A stretch of 43,336 nucleotides of DNA, taken from positions 1 through 43,336 of the forward strand of contig CAMFKP010000033.1 in assembly GCA_945957385.1 (NCBI GenBank), read 5' to 3'. The stretch is from an uncultured Aeromonadaceae bacterium. GTDB lineage: Bacteria; Pseudomonadota; Gammaproteobacteria; Enterobacterales; Aeromonadaceae. The position numbers were made by a program, and so were the translations under genes. Each line of letters starts with the position of its first letter. The first letter of the stretch is position 1. Positions 14,991 to 26,100 of the stretch are shown in pieces. The notes under the pieces are model-generated. The model worked only from the letters and a program-made list of their open reading frames with translations, made no database searches and had not been told where the DNA came from.

Positions 14991-16027
14991 AATTTTCGTT
15001 GTCGTGACAGGGGATGGCGCCAGTGGATCTGTGCTGGCAGGGTCTGTTCCAGGTTGCTGACCGGATGCTGTTCGATCAGCGCGGTAATCAGCGCAAAGCT
15101 GTGGGCGGCCAGGCGCTGGCTGTCTTGCGCTATGGTGTCCAGACGCAGCGGCAAACAATCAAACAGGTAGTGATCATCGAAACTGCACAGGTGGATATCC
15201 GCATCCATCAGCTGGTGTTGATTCAGGTAGCGTAACACCCCCTCCAGCAGACCACAGGCCGCGGTAAACAGTGCCTTGGGTGGCCGTCCGAGTTCGGCGC
15301 AGAGGCCGGCCATCATCTCGTAACCGGCGCTGGGGCTGAATTGGCCATGTAACACCCAGCCGGGTTTGGCGGTGACGCCGGCCCGTTGCAGCCCGAGTTC
15401 GTAACCGACCAGACGTTCACGGCTCGGCGCCAGGCGCAGCGGACCACCCAGGTAATAGATCTCATCGGGATGCAGTTCGGCGAGGTTTTCGATCAACTCC
15501 GCCGTCGATTCAATGGAATCGCTCACCACCGACGGTAGCGTTGAGTCCCCGATACGCCGATCGAGTAACACCACCGGCAGACGGGCATTGATCTTCTGGT
15601 ATTCGGTATCCGAAGTCAGGCTGGAGGCGACGATCAAGCCATCGACCTGACGTTGCAGCAGGCTGTTGACGGCCATCATTTCCTGGCTTGGGTTCTCATC
15701 TGAGCATGCTATCAGCAGTTGCAGACCCGTTTCCCGGCACAGGGTTTCCAACTCGCGGCTGATGGAGGCAAAGCCATAGTTGGTCATCTCCGGCACGACC
15801 AGGCCCAGCGTGTGGGTGCGGTTGGTGCGCAGACTGCGTGCATGCAGGCTGGGCTGATAATGTTGTTCCGCTGCAATGGCGAGGATGCGGTCACGGGTCT
15901 CATCAGCCACCCGGTACTCCTTGCTGCGACCGTTCAACACCAGGCTGGCCGTCGCCTTGGAAACGCCGGCCAGTTGGGCTATGTCACTGATGGTGATACG
16001 CTTTTTATTCTTCACTACAGACGGCAT
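14987..16027 (-). CDS. scrR: Sucrose operon repressor ScrR (LacI family)
   Basis: A 346-residue LacI/GalR-type repressor. The N-terminal helix-turn-helix and hinge ([30 protein letters not shown]) and the blocks [58 protein letters not shown] and [17 protein letters not shown] follow enteric ScrR closely. Enteric ScrR is released by fructose or fructose-1-phosphate. ATG 16027 is preferred over the preceding TTG; neither has a good ribosome-binding site, and the gene starts 19 bases after scrB, so it is probably translated from the operon mRNA. Two matching operators lie before scrY and scrK. Confidence 0.95.
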   Translation of the reverse strand: MPSVVKNKKRITISDIAQLAGVSKATASLVLNGRSKEYRVADETRDRILAIAAEQHYQPSLHARSLRTNRTHTLGLVVPEMTNYGFASISRELETLCRETGLQLLIACSDENPSQEMMAVNSLLQRQVDGLIVASSLTSDTEYQKINARLPVVLLDRRIGDSTLPSVVSDSIESTAELIENLAELHPDEIYYLGGPLRLAPSRERLVGYELGLQRAGVTAKPGWVLHGQFSPSAGYEMMAGLCAELGRPPKALFTAACGLLEGVLRYLNQHQLMDADIHLCSFDDHYLFDCLPLRLDTIAQDSQRLAAHSFALITALIEQHPVSNLEQTLPAQIHWRHPLSRQRKL

Positions 16028-16046
16028 CAATGAGTGGGAAAGGGCC

Positions 16047-17456
16047 TCATTCTAGCACGCCCCCTGCCAGCGGCCAGTGTTGCAATTGGATGAAGCTCTC
16101 ACCCTGTAACTGCAGCTGTGCCGGCTGCCGTGGAAATATCCGGCTGCTCATTACGGCTTCGCCATCGTTGATAAAGATTTCGAGGCTGGAGCGATCAAGC
16201 AGTAGTGTCAGCTGTTGCAGCGAGCCGCGCCAGTAACGGTACTCGGGCTGACCATCGCGCAGCGACGGGCGTTGCAGCGTCAGGCGCTGGCCATCCCAAT
16301 CCAGATGGACGCTATCAGCCAGCGTCAGGCTGAAGGGCCCATCGGCGACCAGCTGCAACTCGGCACTGTCGGCGGCCAAGGTCGGCGCCGTGACGGCCGG
16401 ACCCTGCCACTGTGTCAGCTGCCCTCTGAGCTGCTGCAGTTCACGGGCCGGTCGTTGGCGCAAACGCCCGTCGGCGAGCGTCAGCTCCCGGGGACAGGTC
16501 ATACAGTGGATCCAGCCATAGTCGCGGGTGGGATGGTACGCCTCGTCTTGTTCTGGTACGCCCATCCAGCCAAACAACAGCCGCCGGCCATCGTCGCTGA
16601 GCGTGGTTTGCGGAGCGTAGAACTCAAAGCCCAGATCCAGCTCATGAAACGCACCATGGTCAAATTTTGCGTGCTGCAGACTCAGATCGCCGAGGAAGTA
16701 GCCGGCCTGAAAGCGATTCAACCAGCTTTCGGCCTGCGGGGAGAGCCCTTGCGGGCAGCAAAGCAGTACGCCCTTGCCCTGCAGACGAAACAGATCCGGA
16801 CACTCCCACATATAACCGAAGTCCTGCAGCCCATGACAGTGACTGCCTGCCAGCTCACCGACGGGTTGCCATTCGTGCAGATCCGCTGAGCGCAGCAGCA
16901 GGACTTTGCCATGGCGTTGCGGATCCTGCGCCGCCAGGACCATCCACCACATATCCTGCTCAAACCAGACCTTGGGATCACGAACATGGCCGGTATAGCC
17001 TGGCGGTAACGGCAGCACAGGCCCCAGCTTGCGAAACGTGCCATCGGCCTCTTCAACGGCCAGACACTGGAATGCGGTACGGCTGCCGTCAGGATATTTG
17101 ACGTTGCCGGTGTAGATCAGCGTCAGTTCGCCGTCCTTGACGACGGCGGAGCCGGAGTAGCAGCCGTTGCGTTCATACTGCTCGGCGGGCACCAGGGCGA
17201 CCGGCTCATGGCGCCAATGCAGCAAATCGGCTGAGCTCCAATGGCCCCAGAATTTGGCGCCGTGTTCACAGGCAAAGGGATTCCACTGGTAGCAGAGGTG
17301 ATAACGTCCCTGGTGCTGGATGAAACCATTTGGATCGTTTAGCAACCCGACACTGGGAGCCAGGTGCCAGACCGGGCGATGCGGATCCTGGGCGGCACGG
17401 GCTTGCCCGGCCAACAAGGACCGGGCAAGCAGATTAAGTAAACGGGCTTCCGACAT
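16047..17456 (-). CDS. scrB: Sucrose-6-phosphate hydrolase
   Basis: A 469-residue cytoplasmic GH32 beta-fructosidase that splits sucrose-6-phosphate into glucose-6-phosphate and fructose. The three acidic catalytic motifs are present: the nucleophile Asp41 in LLNDPNGF, Asp in HVRDPKVW, and the acid/base Glu in WECPDLF. The five-bladed propeller is followed by a C-terminal beta-sandwich from about residue 330 ([21 protein letters not shown]). The start codon overlaps the scrA stop (TAATG), giving tight coupling to the transporter that supplies its substrate. Confidence 0.97.
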   Translation of the reverse strand: MSEARLLNLLARSLLAGQARAAQDPHRPVWHLAPSVGLLNDPNGFIQHQGRYHLCYQWNPFACEHGAKFWGHWSSADLLHWRHEPVALVPAEQYERNGCYSGSAVVKDGELTLIYTGNVKYPDGSRTAFQCLAVEEADGTFRKLGPVLPLPPGYTGHVRDPKVWFEQDMWWMVLAAQDPQRHGKVLLLRSADLHEWQPVGELAGSHCHGLQDFGYMWECPDLFRLQGKGVLLCCPQGLSPQAESWLNRFQAGYFLGDLSLQHAKFDHGAFHELDLGFEFYAPQTTLSDDGRRLLFGWMGVPEQDEAYHPTRDYGWIHCMTCPRELTLADGRLRQRPARELQQLRGQLTQWQGPAVTAPTLAADSAELQLVADGPFSLTLADSVHLDWDGQRLTLQRPSLRDGQPEYRYWRGSLQQLTLLLDRSSLEIFINDGEAVMSSRIFPRQPAQLQLQGESFIQLQHWPLAGGVLE

Positions 17457-18826
17457 TATTCGCTGTCCGTCTTGTACTTCAGTACGAAGGAGATGATAAA
17501 GGCGGCACCGAACGCGATCACCATGCCGAGCAGGTAATTGACCACAGAATTGGCCTGCACAATCGCGATCCCCGGAATACCGGTCAGTCCGACGGCGGTC
17601 ATGCCGACGTGATTGGCGACCACCCAGGCCCCGCCAAGCGCACCGCCTGCCAATGCGGCCAGGAACGGCTTCATGAAGCGCAGGTTAATCCCGAAGATGG
17701 CGGCTTCGGTGATCCCCAGCAAGGCTGAAAACGCAGACGGAATGGCAATGGCCTTGATCTTGACGTCACGGGTTTTGAAGTAGACCGCCAGACAAGCGCC
17801 ACCTTGTGCCACGTTGGCCATCGCCCAAATCGGTAGCAGGAAGTTGACGCCAATGTGCGGGTTGCCCAGCAAGCCGGCTTCGATGGCATGGAAGCTATGA
17901 TGGATGCCGGTAATGACGATGGCGGAGTAGGTGCCGCCAAACAGCAGGCCTGCTAACCAGCCGGCATGTTCGATCAAATTGCTCAGTACGAACGAGATGC
18001 CATCGCCCAGCGCCCGGCCCGCAGGACCGATGAACAGCAGCGCGACAAAGCCGGTGATGATCACGGTCAGGAACGGGGTCAGGATCAGATCCAGCGCGTT
18101 AGGGATGACTTTGCGCAGCCGTTTCTCGATATGACTCATGAACCAGACGGCCAGCAGCACAGGAAAGACGGTGCCCTGATAGCCGATCATGGCGACATCC
18201 AGACCGAAGAAATCCATGGTCTTGAAACCGCCGGCGACGCCCCAGGCATTGGTCAGCGCCGGGTGAGTCAGAATGCCGCCCAGTGTGGCGCCCAGGTAGG
18301 GGTTGCCACCAAACTCGCGGGCGGCGGTAAAACCAATCAGGATGGGGAGTATGATGAAGGCCGCTGAGCTGAACATATCGAGCATGACGAACAGCGCGCT
18401 GTCAGCATTGACCCAACCATAGGTTTTAACCATTCCCAGCAGCCCCATCAGCAGACCGGATGCGACAATTGCCGGAATGATGGGCACAAAGATATTCGAC
18501 AGCAGGCGGGCCACGCGTTGCAGCGGATTGAGCTTCTGGGCGGCCAGATCAGTCAGTTCGCTCTTGCTGCTTTCGCTAATGCCGGCGACAGCAATAAAGT
18601 CGGCATAGACCTTGTTGACGAGGCCGGTGCCGAAAATGATCTGGATTTGACCGGCATTGCTGAAGCAGCCCTTGACGCCGTCAAGCTTCTCGATGGCGCT
18701 CTTGTCGACGAGCTGGTCATCGACAAGCACCAGACGTAATCGCGTCGCACAGTGCGCTGCACTGGCGATGTTCTGTTTGCCACCGAGTAACGGCAGCAGG
18801 GCGGTGGCGGTAGCGTGTGTATTCAT
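17456..18826 (-). CDS. scrA: Sucrose-specific PTS enzyme IIBC
   Basis: A 456-residue inner-membrane phosphotransferase permease that imports sucrose as sucrose-6-phosphate. The N-terminal IIB domain carries the phosphorylated Cys26 in SAAHCATRLRL; the IIC domain from about residue 105 has around ten hydrophobic segments and the conserved GITEAAIFGINLRFMKP block. No IIA domain is present, so it must borrow the glucose-type IIA (Crr), as enteric ScrA does. The start at 18826 (MNTHATATALL) has GAGG just upstream; an in-frame extension to 18853 is not supported. It lies 84 bases downstream of scrY. Confidence 0.96.
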   Translation of the reverse strand: MNTHATATALLPLLGGKQNIASAAHCATRLRLVLVDDQLVDKSAIEKLDGVKGCFSNAGQIQIIFGTGLVNKVYADFIAVAGISESSKSELTDLAAQKLNPLQRVARLLSNIFVPIIPAIVASGLLMGLLGMVKTYGWVNADSALFVMLDMFSSAAFIILPILIGFTAAREFGGNPYLGATLGGILTHPALTNAWGVAGGFKTMDFFGLDVAMIGYQGTVFPVLLAVWFMSHIEKRLRKVIPNALDLILTPFLTVIITGFVALLFIGPAGRALGDGISFVLSNLIEHAGWLAGLLFGGTYSAIVITGIHHSFHAIEAGLLGNPHIGVNFLLPIWAMANVAQGGACLAVYFKTRDVKIKAIAIPSAFSALLGITEAAIFGINLRFMKPFLAALAGGALGGAWVVANHVGMTAVGLTGIPGIAIVQANSVVNYLLGMVIAFGAAFIISFVLKYKTDSE

Positions 18827-18910
18827 CGTGTACCTCTTCATCTGCGGGGGCACCCGCTCATATATCAGATTAGCGTTTTAGTAACGGGCCGCAGTGGCGG
18901 CCCATCACAA

Positions 18911-20392
<1,482 letters not shown>

Positions 20393-20395
20393 TTA

Positions 20396-20422
20396 TTTAG
20401 CTAAATGCTAAACCGGTTTTGC
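20396..20422 (-). promoter_or_regulatory. ScrR operator before scrY
   Basis: GCTAAACCGGTTTTGC at 20407-20422 is a 16-bp LacI-family palindrome with one mismatch and central CpG, sharing its CTAAACCGGTTT core with the scrK operator. Directly adjacent, TTTAGCTAAA at 20396-20405 is a perfect 10-bp palindrome repeating the same half-site words. It lies 33-48 bases before the scrY ATG. Confidence 0.85.
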
Positions 20423-20574
20423 TTGGTGTTAGCCTAGCTAGCGCCTGCAGCGATCGCAAACAGGTTTGTGCATCACCTTTCGGCTTTGTGATCGCTTTGG
20501 CAAATCCATCGAGCGGCTCGCAACAACCGACTGAAATGGTTTTCAGTTGGCACTTAACTGCGCGTCAATAGAGC

Positions 20575-20604
20575 AAAAAAAAGCCGAAACCATTCGGTTT
20601 CGGC
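20575..20604 (-). terminator. Intrinsic terminator after scrK
   Basis: A 9-bp perfect stem (GCCGAAACC 20583-20591 / GGTTTCGGC 20596-20604, loop ATTC) is followed on the minus strand by eight U residues (20582-20575). It separates scrK from the scrY promoter. Confidence 0.92.
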
Positions 20605-20644
20605 GCGATGTCTGGGGGAGTGACATCGTGACGAAAGTCGTCAT

Positions 20645-21583
20645 TCAAACGACGGACGCCGTCAGGAAATGGTTCAGCTGCTGGCGGTCGGGGAGGGCGG
20701 TCATGGCGCCCAGCGCCGTCGTCGCCAGCGCACCGCAGGCCTGGGCTTGAGTGAGGGCCGGCAGCAAGTCGTCCAGCGCGGGCAAGGTGTCCAGGGTAGC
20801 GAGGGCTGCCAACAGGCCGGCAACAAACGCATCGCCGGCGCCTGTGGTATCCAGTGGCGAAACTGCGCGGCAGGGGACGTGACATTGGCTGCTGGCGGTG
20901 CTGACGCGCACCCCATCCTTCCCTTGGGTCACAAACAGATAACGTAGCGGGAAGCGGGCCATCAGCTGGGCCATGGCGCTGTCGAGCTCAGTGCTGTCAG
21001 TCAGCCAGAACAGCTCTTCTTCCGACAGCTTGGCAATGTCCGCCAGGCGCAGGGCGGCTTCAACGCAGGGACGGATCTGCATTGGGTCTTCCCAGACATC
21101 AGGTCTGAGATTCGGGTCAAAGCTGACGTAACCGCCGGCGCTGCGCATTGCCTGCATGGCTTGTAGCGCCGTGTCACGGCTGGGCTGACGCGACAGCGCG
21201 ATCGAGCACAGATGTAACCACTGCTGCGAATGGAATGTCGGCAGATCTGCGGGGGTGAGGAACAGATCGGCGCTGGGACGCACCAGAAAGGTAAAGCTGC
21301 GCTCGCCGTCGGCATCGAGATCGACGACGACGGTGGATGTGGCGTGATGCGCATCCAGTCGCATATGCGATGTATCTACTCCCTCGGTGGTCAGCACCTG
21401 ATGCAAAAAACGACCGAAAGGATCGGCGCCAACACGGCCGATAAATGCACTGTTGCCGGCAAGCCTGGCGACGCCGACGGCGACATTGGCGGGAGCGCCG
21501 CCGGGGCACTTCAGATAACGTCCCTCGCTGTCTGGCACCAGATCAACGACGGCATCGCCTAAAACCCATACTCGATTAGTCAT
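20645..21583 (-). CDS. scrK: Fructokinase
   Basis: A 312-residue PfkB-family sugar kinase that converts the fructose released by ScrB to fructose-6-phosphate. Signatures are the N-terminal GDAVVDLVP, the glycine-rich PGGAPANVAVGVARLAG, GRVGADPFGRFL, and the catalytic DTTGAGDAFVAGLL with its aspartate base. Length matches enteric ScrK (307). An AGGA ribosome-binding site is located about 9 bases before the ATG. It is transcribed separately from scrYAB, from its own operator-controlled promoter at 21617-21638, and ends at a strong terminator. Confidence 0.95.
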   Translation of the reverse strand: MTNRVWVLGDAVVDLVPDSEGRYLKCPGGAPANVAVGVARLAGNSAFIGRVGADPFGRFLHQVLTTEGVDTSHMRLDAHHATSTVVVDLDADGERSFTFLVRPSADLFLTPADLPTFHSQQWLHLCSIALSRQPSRDTALQAMQAMRSAGGYVSFDPNLRPDVWEDPMQIRPCVEAALRLADIAKLSEEELFWLTDSTELDSAMAQLMARFPLRYLFVTQGKDGVRVSTASSQCHVPCRAVSPLDTTGAGDAFVAGLLAALATLDTLPALDDLLPALTQAQACGALATTALGAMTALPDRQQLNHFLTASVV

Positions 21584-21616
21584 TTCGCGTTCCTCATTAC
21601 TGCGTCTTGCTGGAGA

Positions 21617-21638
21617 TTAGCTAAACCGGTTTAGTTAA
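21617..21638 (-). promoter_or_regulatory. ScrR operator before scrK
   Basis: The 14-bp core CTAAACCGGTTTAG (21621-21634) is a perfect palindrome, extended by TTAG on the left and TTAA on the right with only one mismatched pair. It lies 34 bases upstream of the scrK ATG and matches the scrY operator core. Confidence 0.9.
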
Positions 21639-21774
21639 GCAAGCATGTCAGGGGCTGCCGTACTATTTTGCTGGGGTGTCGCAGATCGTGGCCAGGTTAA
21701 TTGGCAAGCCAGAGTATCTGGCTTACTGTAAGTCACATCGTCTCGACCATAGCGTCTTTTCAGGGAGTACAGTG

Positions 21775-22287
21775 ATGATTCGTCCGGCTGAAGCGGCCGA
21801 TGCGGCCGCGATTTGCGACATTTACAACCATTATGTCGAAGGGACCAACATCTCGTTCGAAGAGGTCGCCGTGACACCAGAACAGATGCAGCAGCGCATC
21901 GCTGAGATCCAGCACAGCTACCCATGGCTGGTGTGCATCGAGGAGGGATCGTTGCTCGGTTATGCCTACGCGAGTCCATGGAAGTTGCGCAGTGCCTATC
22001 GTTACAGTGTCGAGTGCTCGGTCTACCTGGCGCCTGAAGCACGCGGCCGCAACCTGGGTACTCGCTTGTATCAACAACTGTTGCCGCAACTACGTGAAGC
22101 AGGGATGCACATGGCGATGGCCTGTATTGCGTTGCCCAATGCAGCCAGCATCCACCTGCACGAGAAGATGGGGTTCACTAAAGTGGCCCATTTTCGTGAA
22201 CTGGGTTTCAAGCGTGATCGCTGGGTTGATGTCGGCTATTGGCAGTTGGTGCTCTCGCGGGTGAGACCTCCCCAGGACGGGGGGTGA
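21775..22287 (+). CDS. GNAT N-acetyltransferase, phosphinothricin/methionine-sulfone type
   Basis: A 170-residue acetyl-CoA-dependent acetyltransferase resembling the Pat/MnaT (YncA) group, which acetylate phosphinothricin or methionine-derived sulfones. Family blocks are MIRPAEAADAAAICDIYNHYV, TNISFEE, the acetyl-CoA loop APEARGRNLGTRLYQ, ACIALPNAASIHLHEKMGF and RWVDVGYWQL. GGGAG at 21763-21767 supports ATG 21775; the open frame further upstream has no ribosome-binding site and runs into the scrK control region. It stands alone between scr and ydiJ. The true substrate is not deducible. Confidence 0.85.
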   Translation: MIRPAEAADAAAICDIYNHYVEGTNISFEEVAVTPEQMQQRIAEIQHSYPWLVCIEEGSLLGYAYASPWKLRSAYRYSVECSVYLAPEARGRNLGTRLYQQLLPQLREAGMHMAMACIALPNAASIHLHEKMGFTKVAHFRELGFKRDRWVDVGYWQLVLSRVRPPQDGG

Positions 22288-22418
22288 GTGTCGTCTGGCG
22301 CAATCGTTTTTCATGCGGGTAAAAGCCCTTGGTGCCCCGCCTGGCCTGCTATACCATATAGCCCTTTTTTCGTGAACCTCGCCGCGATCGCGGTGGCAAC
22401 CAGGGAAGTCAGGAAGCC

Positions 22419-25400
22419 ATGATCCCGAGACTCAATCTACAGGATGGAATCACCCCTCAGTACCACGTTTTTCTTCAGGCGCTGAGTGCTGCCGGGTTTA
22501 CCGGTGATATTGAAAGCAGCTATGCCAGCCGTCTGGCGGTCGCCACGGATAACAGCGTGTATCAGTGGGTACCGCAAGCAGTGGTGTTTCCACGCAGCAC
22601 GGATGATGTGATGGCGTTGACCACGCTGGCGCGCGAGCCGCGTTTTGCGCAGGTTCATTTTTCGGCCCGCGGCGGCGGTACAGGAACCAATGGCCAGGCG
22701 CTGAATGATGGTCTGATTGTCGATTTGTCACGCCACATGCACGGCATCCTGGAATTCAATGCCGATGAGCGTTGGGTGCGGGTGCAGGCCGGTCTGGTCA
22801 AAGACAAACTCAACGAGTACCTCAAACCCCATGGTCTGTTTTTCTCGCCGGAGCTCTCTACCAGCAACCGAGCCACCATTGGCGGCATGATCAATACCGA
22901 TGCCTCGGGGCAGGGCTCGCTGGTCTATGGCAAGACCTCGGCACACGTGCTGGAAGTCACTGCTGTACTCGAGGATGGTACCCAGATCGTGGCCGGACCT
23001 CTCTATGGCGAGGCGCTCGAGGCCAAGCTGGCCCAGCAGGACAGGGAAGGCGAGTTGTACCGCGCTGTGCTGGCGGTGGCGCGCGACAAGCGCGAGCTGG
23101 TTGAGGCGACGTTTCCGAAACTCAACCGCTTTTTGACGGGTTATGATCTCAAGCATGTCTATGATCCGCAAACCGGAGCCGTCGATCTGAGCCGGCTGTT
23201 GTGCGGCTCTGAAGGTACCTTGGCCTATATCACCGAGGCGCGCCTGGATCTGACTCCCATCCCGACTTACCGCACACTGATCAATATCAAGTACGACAGT
23301 TTTGAGTCCGCGTTGCGCAGCGCGCCTGTGATGGTGGCGGCCCAGGCATTGTCGGTGGAAACCGTCGACTCCCGCGTGCTGGATCTGGCACGCGGCGATA
23401 TTATCTGGCATTCGGTACGCGAGCTGATCACCGATGTACCCGGCAAGGAGATGCAGGGCATCAACATCGTCGAATTTGCTGGTGATGATGTGACTGAACA
23501 GCAACGTCGGGTTTCGGCGTTGGCGAGCCGCCTAGAGGCCATGTTGGCTGCCGGCGAGGGCGGGATCATCGGCTTCCAGATCTGTGACGACCTGGCCAGC
23601 ATCGAGAATGTCTATGCAATGCGCAAGAAGGCGGTCGGGCTGCTGGGCAATGCCAAAGGGCGTCGCAAGCCGGTGCCATTCACCGAAGATACCGCGGTAC
23701 CGCCGGAAAAACTGGCTGATTTCATCATGGAATTCCGCGCGTTACTCGATGCGCACCAACTGACCTATGGCATGTTTGGCCACGTCGATTGTGGCGTGTT
23801 GCACGTCCGGCCGGCGCTGGATATGTGTGATCCGCAGCAGGAAGTGGTATTGCGAACTATCTCCGACCAGGTGGTGGCGCTGACGGCCAAGTACGGTGGC
23901 CTGATGTGGGGCGAACATGGCCGGGGCTTCCGTTCCGAATACGGACCGGCCTATTTTGGTGATCTGTTTGACGATCTGCGCCGCATTAAAGCGGTGTTTG
24001 ATCCGAAGAACCGCATGAACCCGGGCAAGATCTGCACGCCGCTGGGCGTAGAGTCGCCGCTGGTGTCGGTCGATGCCACCAAGCGGGGGGCTTATGACCG
24101 TCAGATCCCGGTCGCAGTACGCGATAGCTTTGCCGATGCGGTCTCCTGTAATGGCAACGGTCTGTGCTTCACGTTCGAGCTGAATTCGCCGATGTGTCCT
24201 TCGTTTAAATTGACGGGGGATCGCCGTCATTCGCCGAAGGGGCGCGCCACGCTGATGCGTGAGTGGTTGCGCCAGCTCGAGGCCCAGGGTTTCAATCCGC
24301 TGACCGAAGAGCTCGAGATCCACCATGGCGGCATTCGCTGGCGTGAGCTGGTCGGCCGGGTGCGCAATACCCTGGCCAAGTTCCGTGGCCAATATGACTT
24401 CTCGCATGAAGTGATGGAGGCGATGCAGGGCTGCCTAGCCTGTAAGGCCTGTACTAGCCAGTGTCCGATCAAGGTCGATGTACCGGCGTTCCGCTCGCGT
24501 TTCATCGAGCTCTATCATCAACGCTATTTGCGCCCGGCCAAGGACTATTTTGTTGCCACCGTCGAATCCTATGCCCCCTTGATGGCGAAGGCTCCGGGGT
24601 TAGTGAACTACTTCCTGAAGCAAAAGTGGGTGCAGCAGGCGACGGAGAAGAGCATCGGCATGGTCGATGTGCCGTTGCTGAGCCAACCGACGTTGAAGCA
24701 GGAGCTGGCTGGCCATCCGGCCGCGCTGTTCGATCTTGAACAGCTCGAGCGCATGTCGCCCCAGGCGCGGCAGAAGGTGGTGCTGGTGGTGCAGGATCCC
24801 TTTACCAGCTATTACGATGCTCCTGTGGTGCGCGATCTGATCCGGCTGATCGAAAAGCTGGGCTATGCACCGTTGCTGGTGCCGTTCAAACCGAACGGCA
24901 AGCCGCAACATATCAAGGGCTTCCTGCGCAGCTTCGCCCGTACCGCCGCCAATGCCGCCCAGTTCTTCAACCGGCTGCATCACCTCGGTATCCCGATGGT
25001 GGGGCCAGATCCGGCCATGGTGCTGTGCTACCGTGATGAATACGCCAAGGCGTTGGGTGACGCGCGGGGTGACTTCAAGGTGCTGCTGCCGCAGGAGTGG
25101 CTGCTGACCGCGCTGACTGAGACAACACCGCGCACCGGTAGTCAGGGCGAGTACTTCCTGTTTGGCCACTGCACCGAGAAGACGGCGTTGCCGGCCAGCA
25201 ATGCCGACTGGGGGAAACTCTTCTCTTACCTCGGTGCCGTGCTCAAGCCGGTGGCGCTGGGATGCTGCGGTATGGCTGGCACCTATGGTCACGATGCGGC
25301 GCACCTGCAGGATTCACGGGATATCTACCAGCAGAGCTGGGGCCCGGCGTTGGCCAGGCTGCCCAAAGAGCGTTGCCTGGTCAGCGGTTACTCGTGCCGA

Positions 25401-25469
25401 AGCCAGGTGAAACGGATGGAAGGCGAGAAGTTGCGCCATCCGCTGCAGGCGCTGCTGGAGTTGCTGTAA
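22419..25469 (+). CDS. ydiJ: FAD/iron-sulfur oxidoreductase YdiJ
   Basis: A 1016-residue two-part dehydrogenase. The N-terminal half is a PCMH-type FAD domain (PRSTDDVMALTTLA, FSARGGGTGTNGQALNDGLIVDLSRHM) with the associated C-terminal FAD-oxidase cap (GMFGHVDCGVLHVRP, WGEHGRGFRSEYGP). The second half carries a [4Fe-4S] site, Cys672, Cys675, Cys678 and Cys682, an additional cysteine pair region (CNGNGLCFTFELNSPMC) and a CCG-like GCCGMAGTYGHD block. Homologous YdiJ is reported as a D-2-hydroxyglutarate dehydrogenase. AGGAAG precedes the ATG closely. It is followed by menI, as in E. coli where ydiJ and ydiI are neighbours. Confidence 0.93.
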   Translation: MIPRLNLQDGITPQYHVFLQALSAAGFTGDIESSYASRLAVATDNSVYQWVPQAVVFPRSTDDVMALTTLAREPRFAQVHFSARGGGTGTNGQALNDGLIVDLSRHMHGILEFNADERWVRVQAGLVKDKLNEYLKPHGLFFSPELSTSNRATIGGMINTDASGQGSLVYGKTSAHVLEVTAVLEDGTQIVAGPLYGEALEAKLAQQDREGELYRAVLAVARDKRELVEATFPKLNRFLTGYDLKHVYDPQTGAVDLSRLLCGSEGTLAYITEARLDLTPIPTYRTLINIKYDSFESALRSAPVMVAAQALSVETVDSRVLDLARGDIIWHSVRELITDVPGKEMQGINIVEFAGDDVTEQQRRVSALASRLEAMLAAGEGGIIGFQICDDLASIENVYAMRKKAVGLLGNAKGRRKPVPFTEDTAVPPEKLADFIMEFRALLDAHQLTYGMFGHVDCGVLHVRPALDMCDPQQEVVLRTISDQVVALTAKYGGLMWGEHGRGFRSEYGPAYFGDLFDDLRRIKAVFDPKNRMNPGKICTPLGVESPLVSVDATKRGAYDRQIPVAVRDSFADAVSCNGNGLCFTFELNSPMCPSFKLTGDRRHSPKGRATLMREWLRQLEAQGFNPLTEELEIHHGGIRWRELVGRVRNTLAKFRGQYDFSHEVMEAMQGCLACKACTSQCPIKVDVPAFRSRFIELYHQRYLRPAKDYFVATVESYAPLMAKAPGLVNYFLKQKWVQQATEKSIGMVDVPLLSQPTLKQELAGHPAALFDLEQLERMSPQARQKVVLVVQDPFTSYYDAPVVRDLIRLIEKLGYAPLLVPFKPNGKPQHIKGFLRSFARTAANAAQFFNRLHHLGIPMVGPDPAMVLCYRDEYAKALGDARGDFKVLLPQEWLLTALTETTPRTGSQGEYFLFGHCTEKTALPASNADWGKLFSYLGAVLKPVALGCCGMAGTYGHDAAHLQDSRDIYQQSWGPALARLPKERCLVSGYSCRSQVKRMEGEKLRHPLQALLELL

Positions 25470-25479
25470 ACGGATCATC

Positions 25480-25505
25480 CACAGGGGCGCTTCGGCGCTC
25501 CTGTG
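25480..25505 (+). other. Stable UUCG hairpin between ydiJ and menI
   Basis: Arms 25480-25490 and 25495-25505 give 11 pairs (one G-U) closing a C(UUCG)G tetraloop, an exceptionally stable RNA fold. No U run follows, so it is more likely an mRNA processing or stability element, or a partial terminator, than a full intrinsic terminator. Confidence 0.7.
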
Positions 25506-25522
25506 CTAGCCGCGGAGTTACT

Positions 25523-25954
25523 ATGGCGATCTGGAAACGCGATTTTACCCTCGACAGTCTGAACCAGCTGTCAGCAAACACCCTGGTGGCCCACCTGGGC
25601 ATCCGTTATTGCACCGTCGGTGAGGATTTTTTGCAGGCCAGCATGCCGGTGGCCAGTCATACCCATCAGCCGATGGGCTTGCTGCATGGCGGGGCGTCCG
25701 TAGTCCTGGCCGAGACCCTTGGCTCGGTGGCGGGCAACATGTGCGTCAGCCGTGATCACTGTTGTGTCGGCCTCGACATCAATGCCAATCATGTGCGCGC
25801 CAAGCGCGATGGGATGGTGATTGGCACGACACGGCCGGTGCATCTGGGGGCGACGACTCAGATCTGGCAAATTGAGATCCACGACGAGGCCCAACGGCTG
25901 ATCTGTACCAGCCGATTGACGCTGGCCGTACTACGGCAAAAAAAGCGACACTGA
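25523..25954 (+). CDS. menI: Hotdog-fold 1,4-dihydroxy-2-naphthoyl-CoA thioesterase MenI
   Basis: A 143-residue hotdog thioesterase close to E. coli YdiI/MenI, which hydrolyses 1,4-dihydroxy-2-naphthoyl-CoA in menaquinone synthesis and also other aryl and acyl-CoAs. The helix-capping QPMGLLHGGASVVLAETLGS contains catalytic Glu64 after the HGG oxyanion turn, and GLDINANHVR and VWQIEI-like strand IWQIEI follow. GGAG at 25514-25517 fixes the ATG at 25523; an in-frame extension back into ydiJ is not supported. The gene is in the same order relative to ydiJ as in enteric bacteria. Confidence 0.9.
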   Translation: MAIWKRDFTLDSLNQLSANTLVAHLGIRYCTVGEDFLQASMPVASHTHQPMGLLHGGASVVLAETLGSVAGNMCVSRDHCCVGLDINANHVRAKRDGMVIGTTRPVHLGATTQIWQIEIHDEAQRLICTSRLTLAVLRQKKRH

Positions 25955-25973
25955 GATAAATATCACATTTTTA

Positions 25974-26003
25974 GCGACAAGCTCGCTAAGCTATGTATAT
26001 AAT
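25974..26003 (+). promoter_or_regulatory. deaD promoter
   Basis: TATAAT at 25998-26003 is a perfect -10; GCGACA at 25974-25979 is a 4-of-6 -35 with an 18-base spacer in an A/T-rich setting. It implies an untranslated leader of roughly 90 bases before the deaD ATG. Confidence 0.7.
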
Positions 26004-26100
26004 CACCGCCCTTTTGCAACACCCGGGCCAGCAGCGACGTAGGGACGTAAGAGACTTGCCGCCGAGAGCCCGTATCCTTTCCTCACAATCGGAAGATCTT

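Noticed and set aside
20440..20510. A CRP site before scrY
   Set aside because: TGTGATCGCTTTGGCA has one good half-site only; the second half departs too far from TCACA to claim a site.
22382..22393. CCGCGATCGCGG palindrome as an operator for ydiJ
   Set aside because: GCGATCGC words recur at 871-878 and near 20450 without regulatory context, so chance in GC-rich DNA or a methylation-type word is as likely.
25262..25522. Long N-terminal extension of menI overlapping ydiJ
   Set aside because: The family begins at the ATG at 25523, which has GGAG at 25514-25517; the extension is ydiJ read in another frame.
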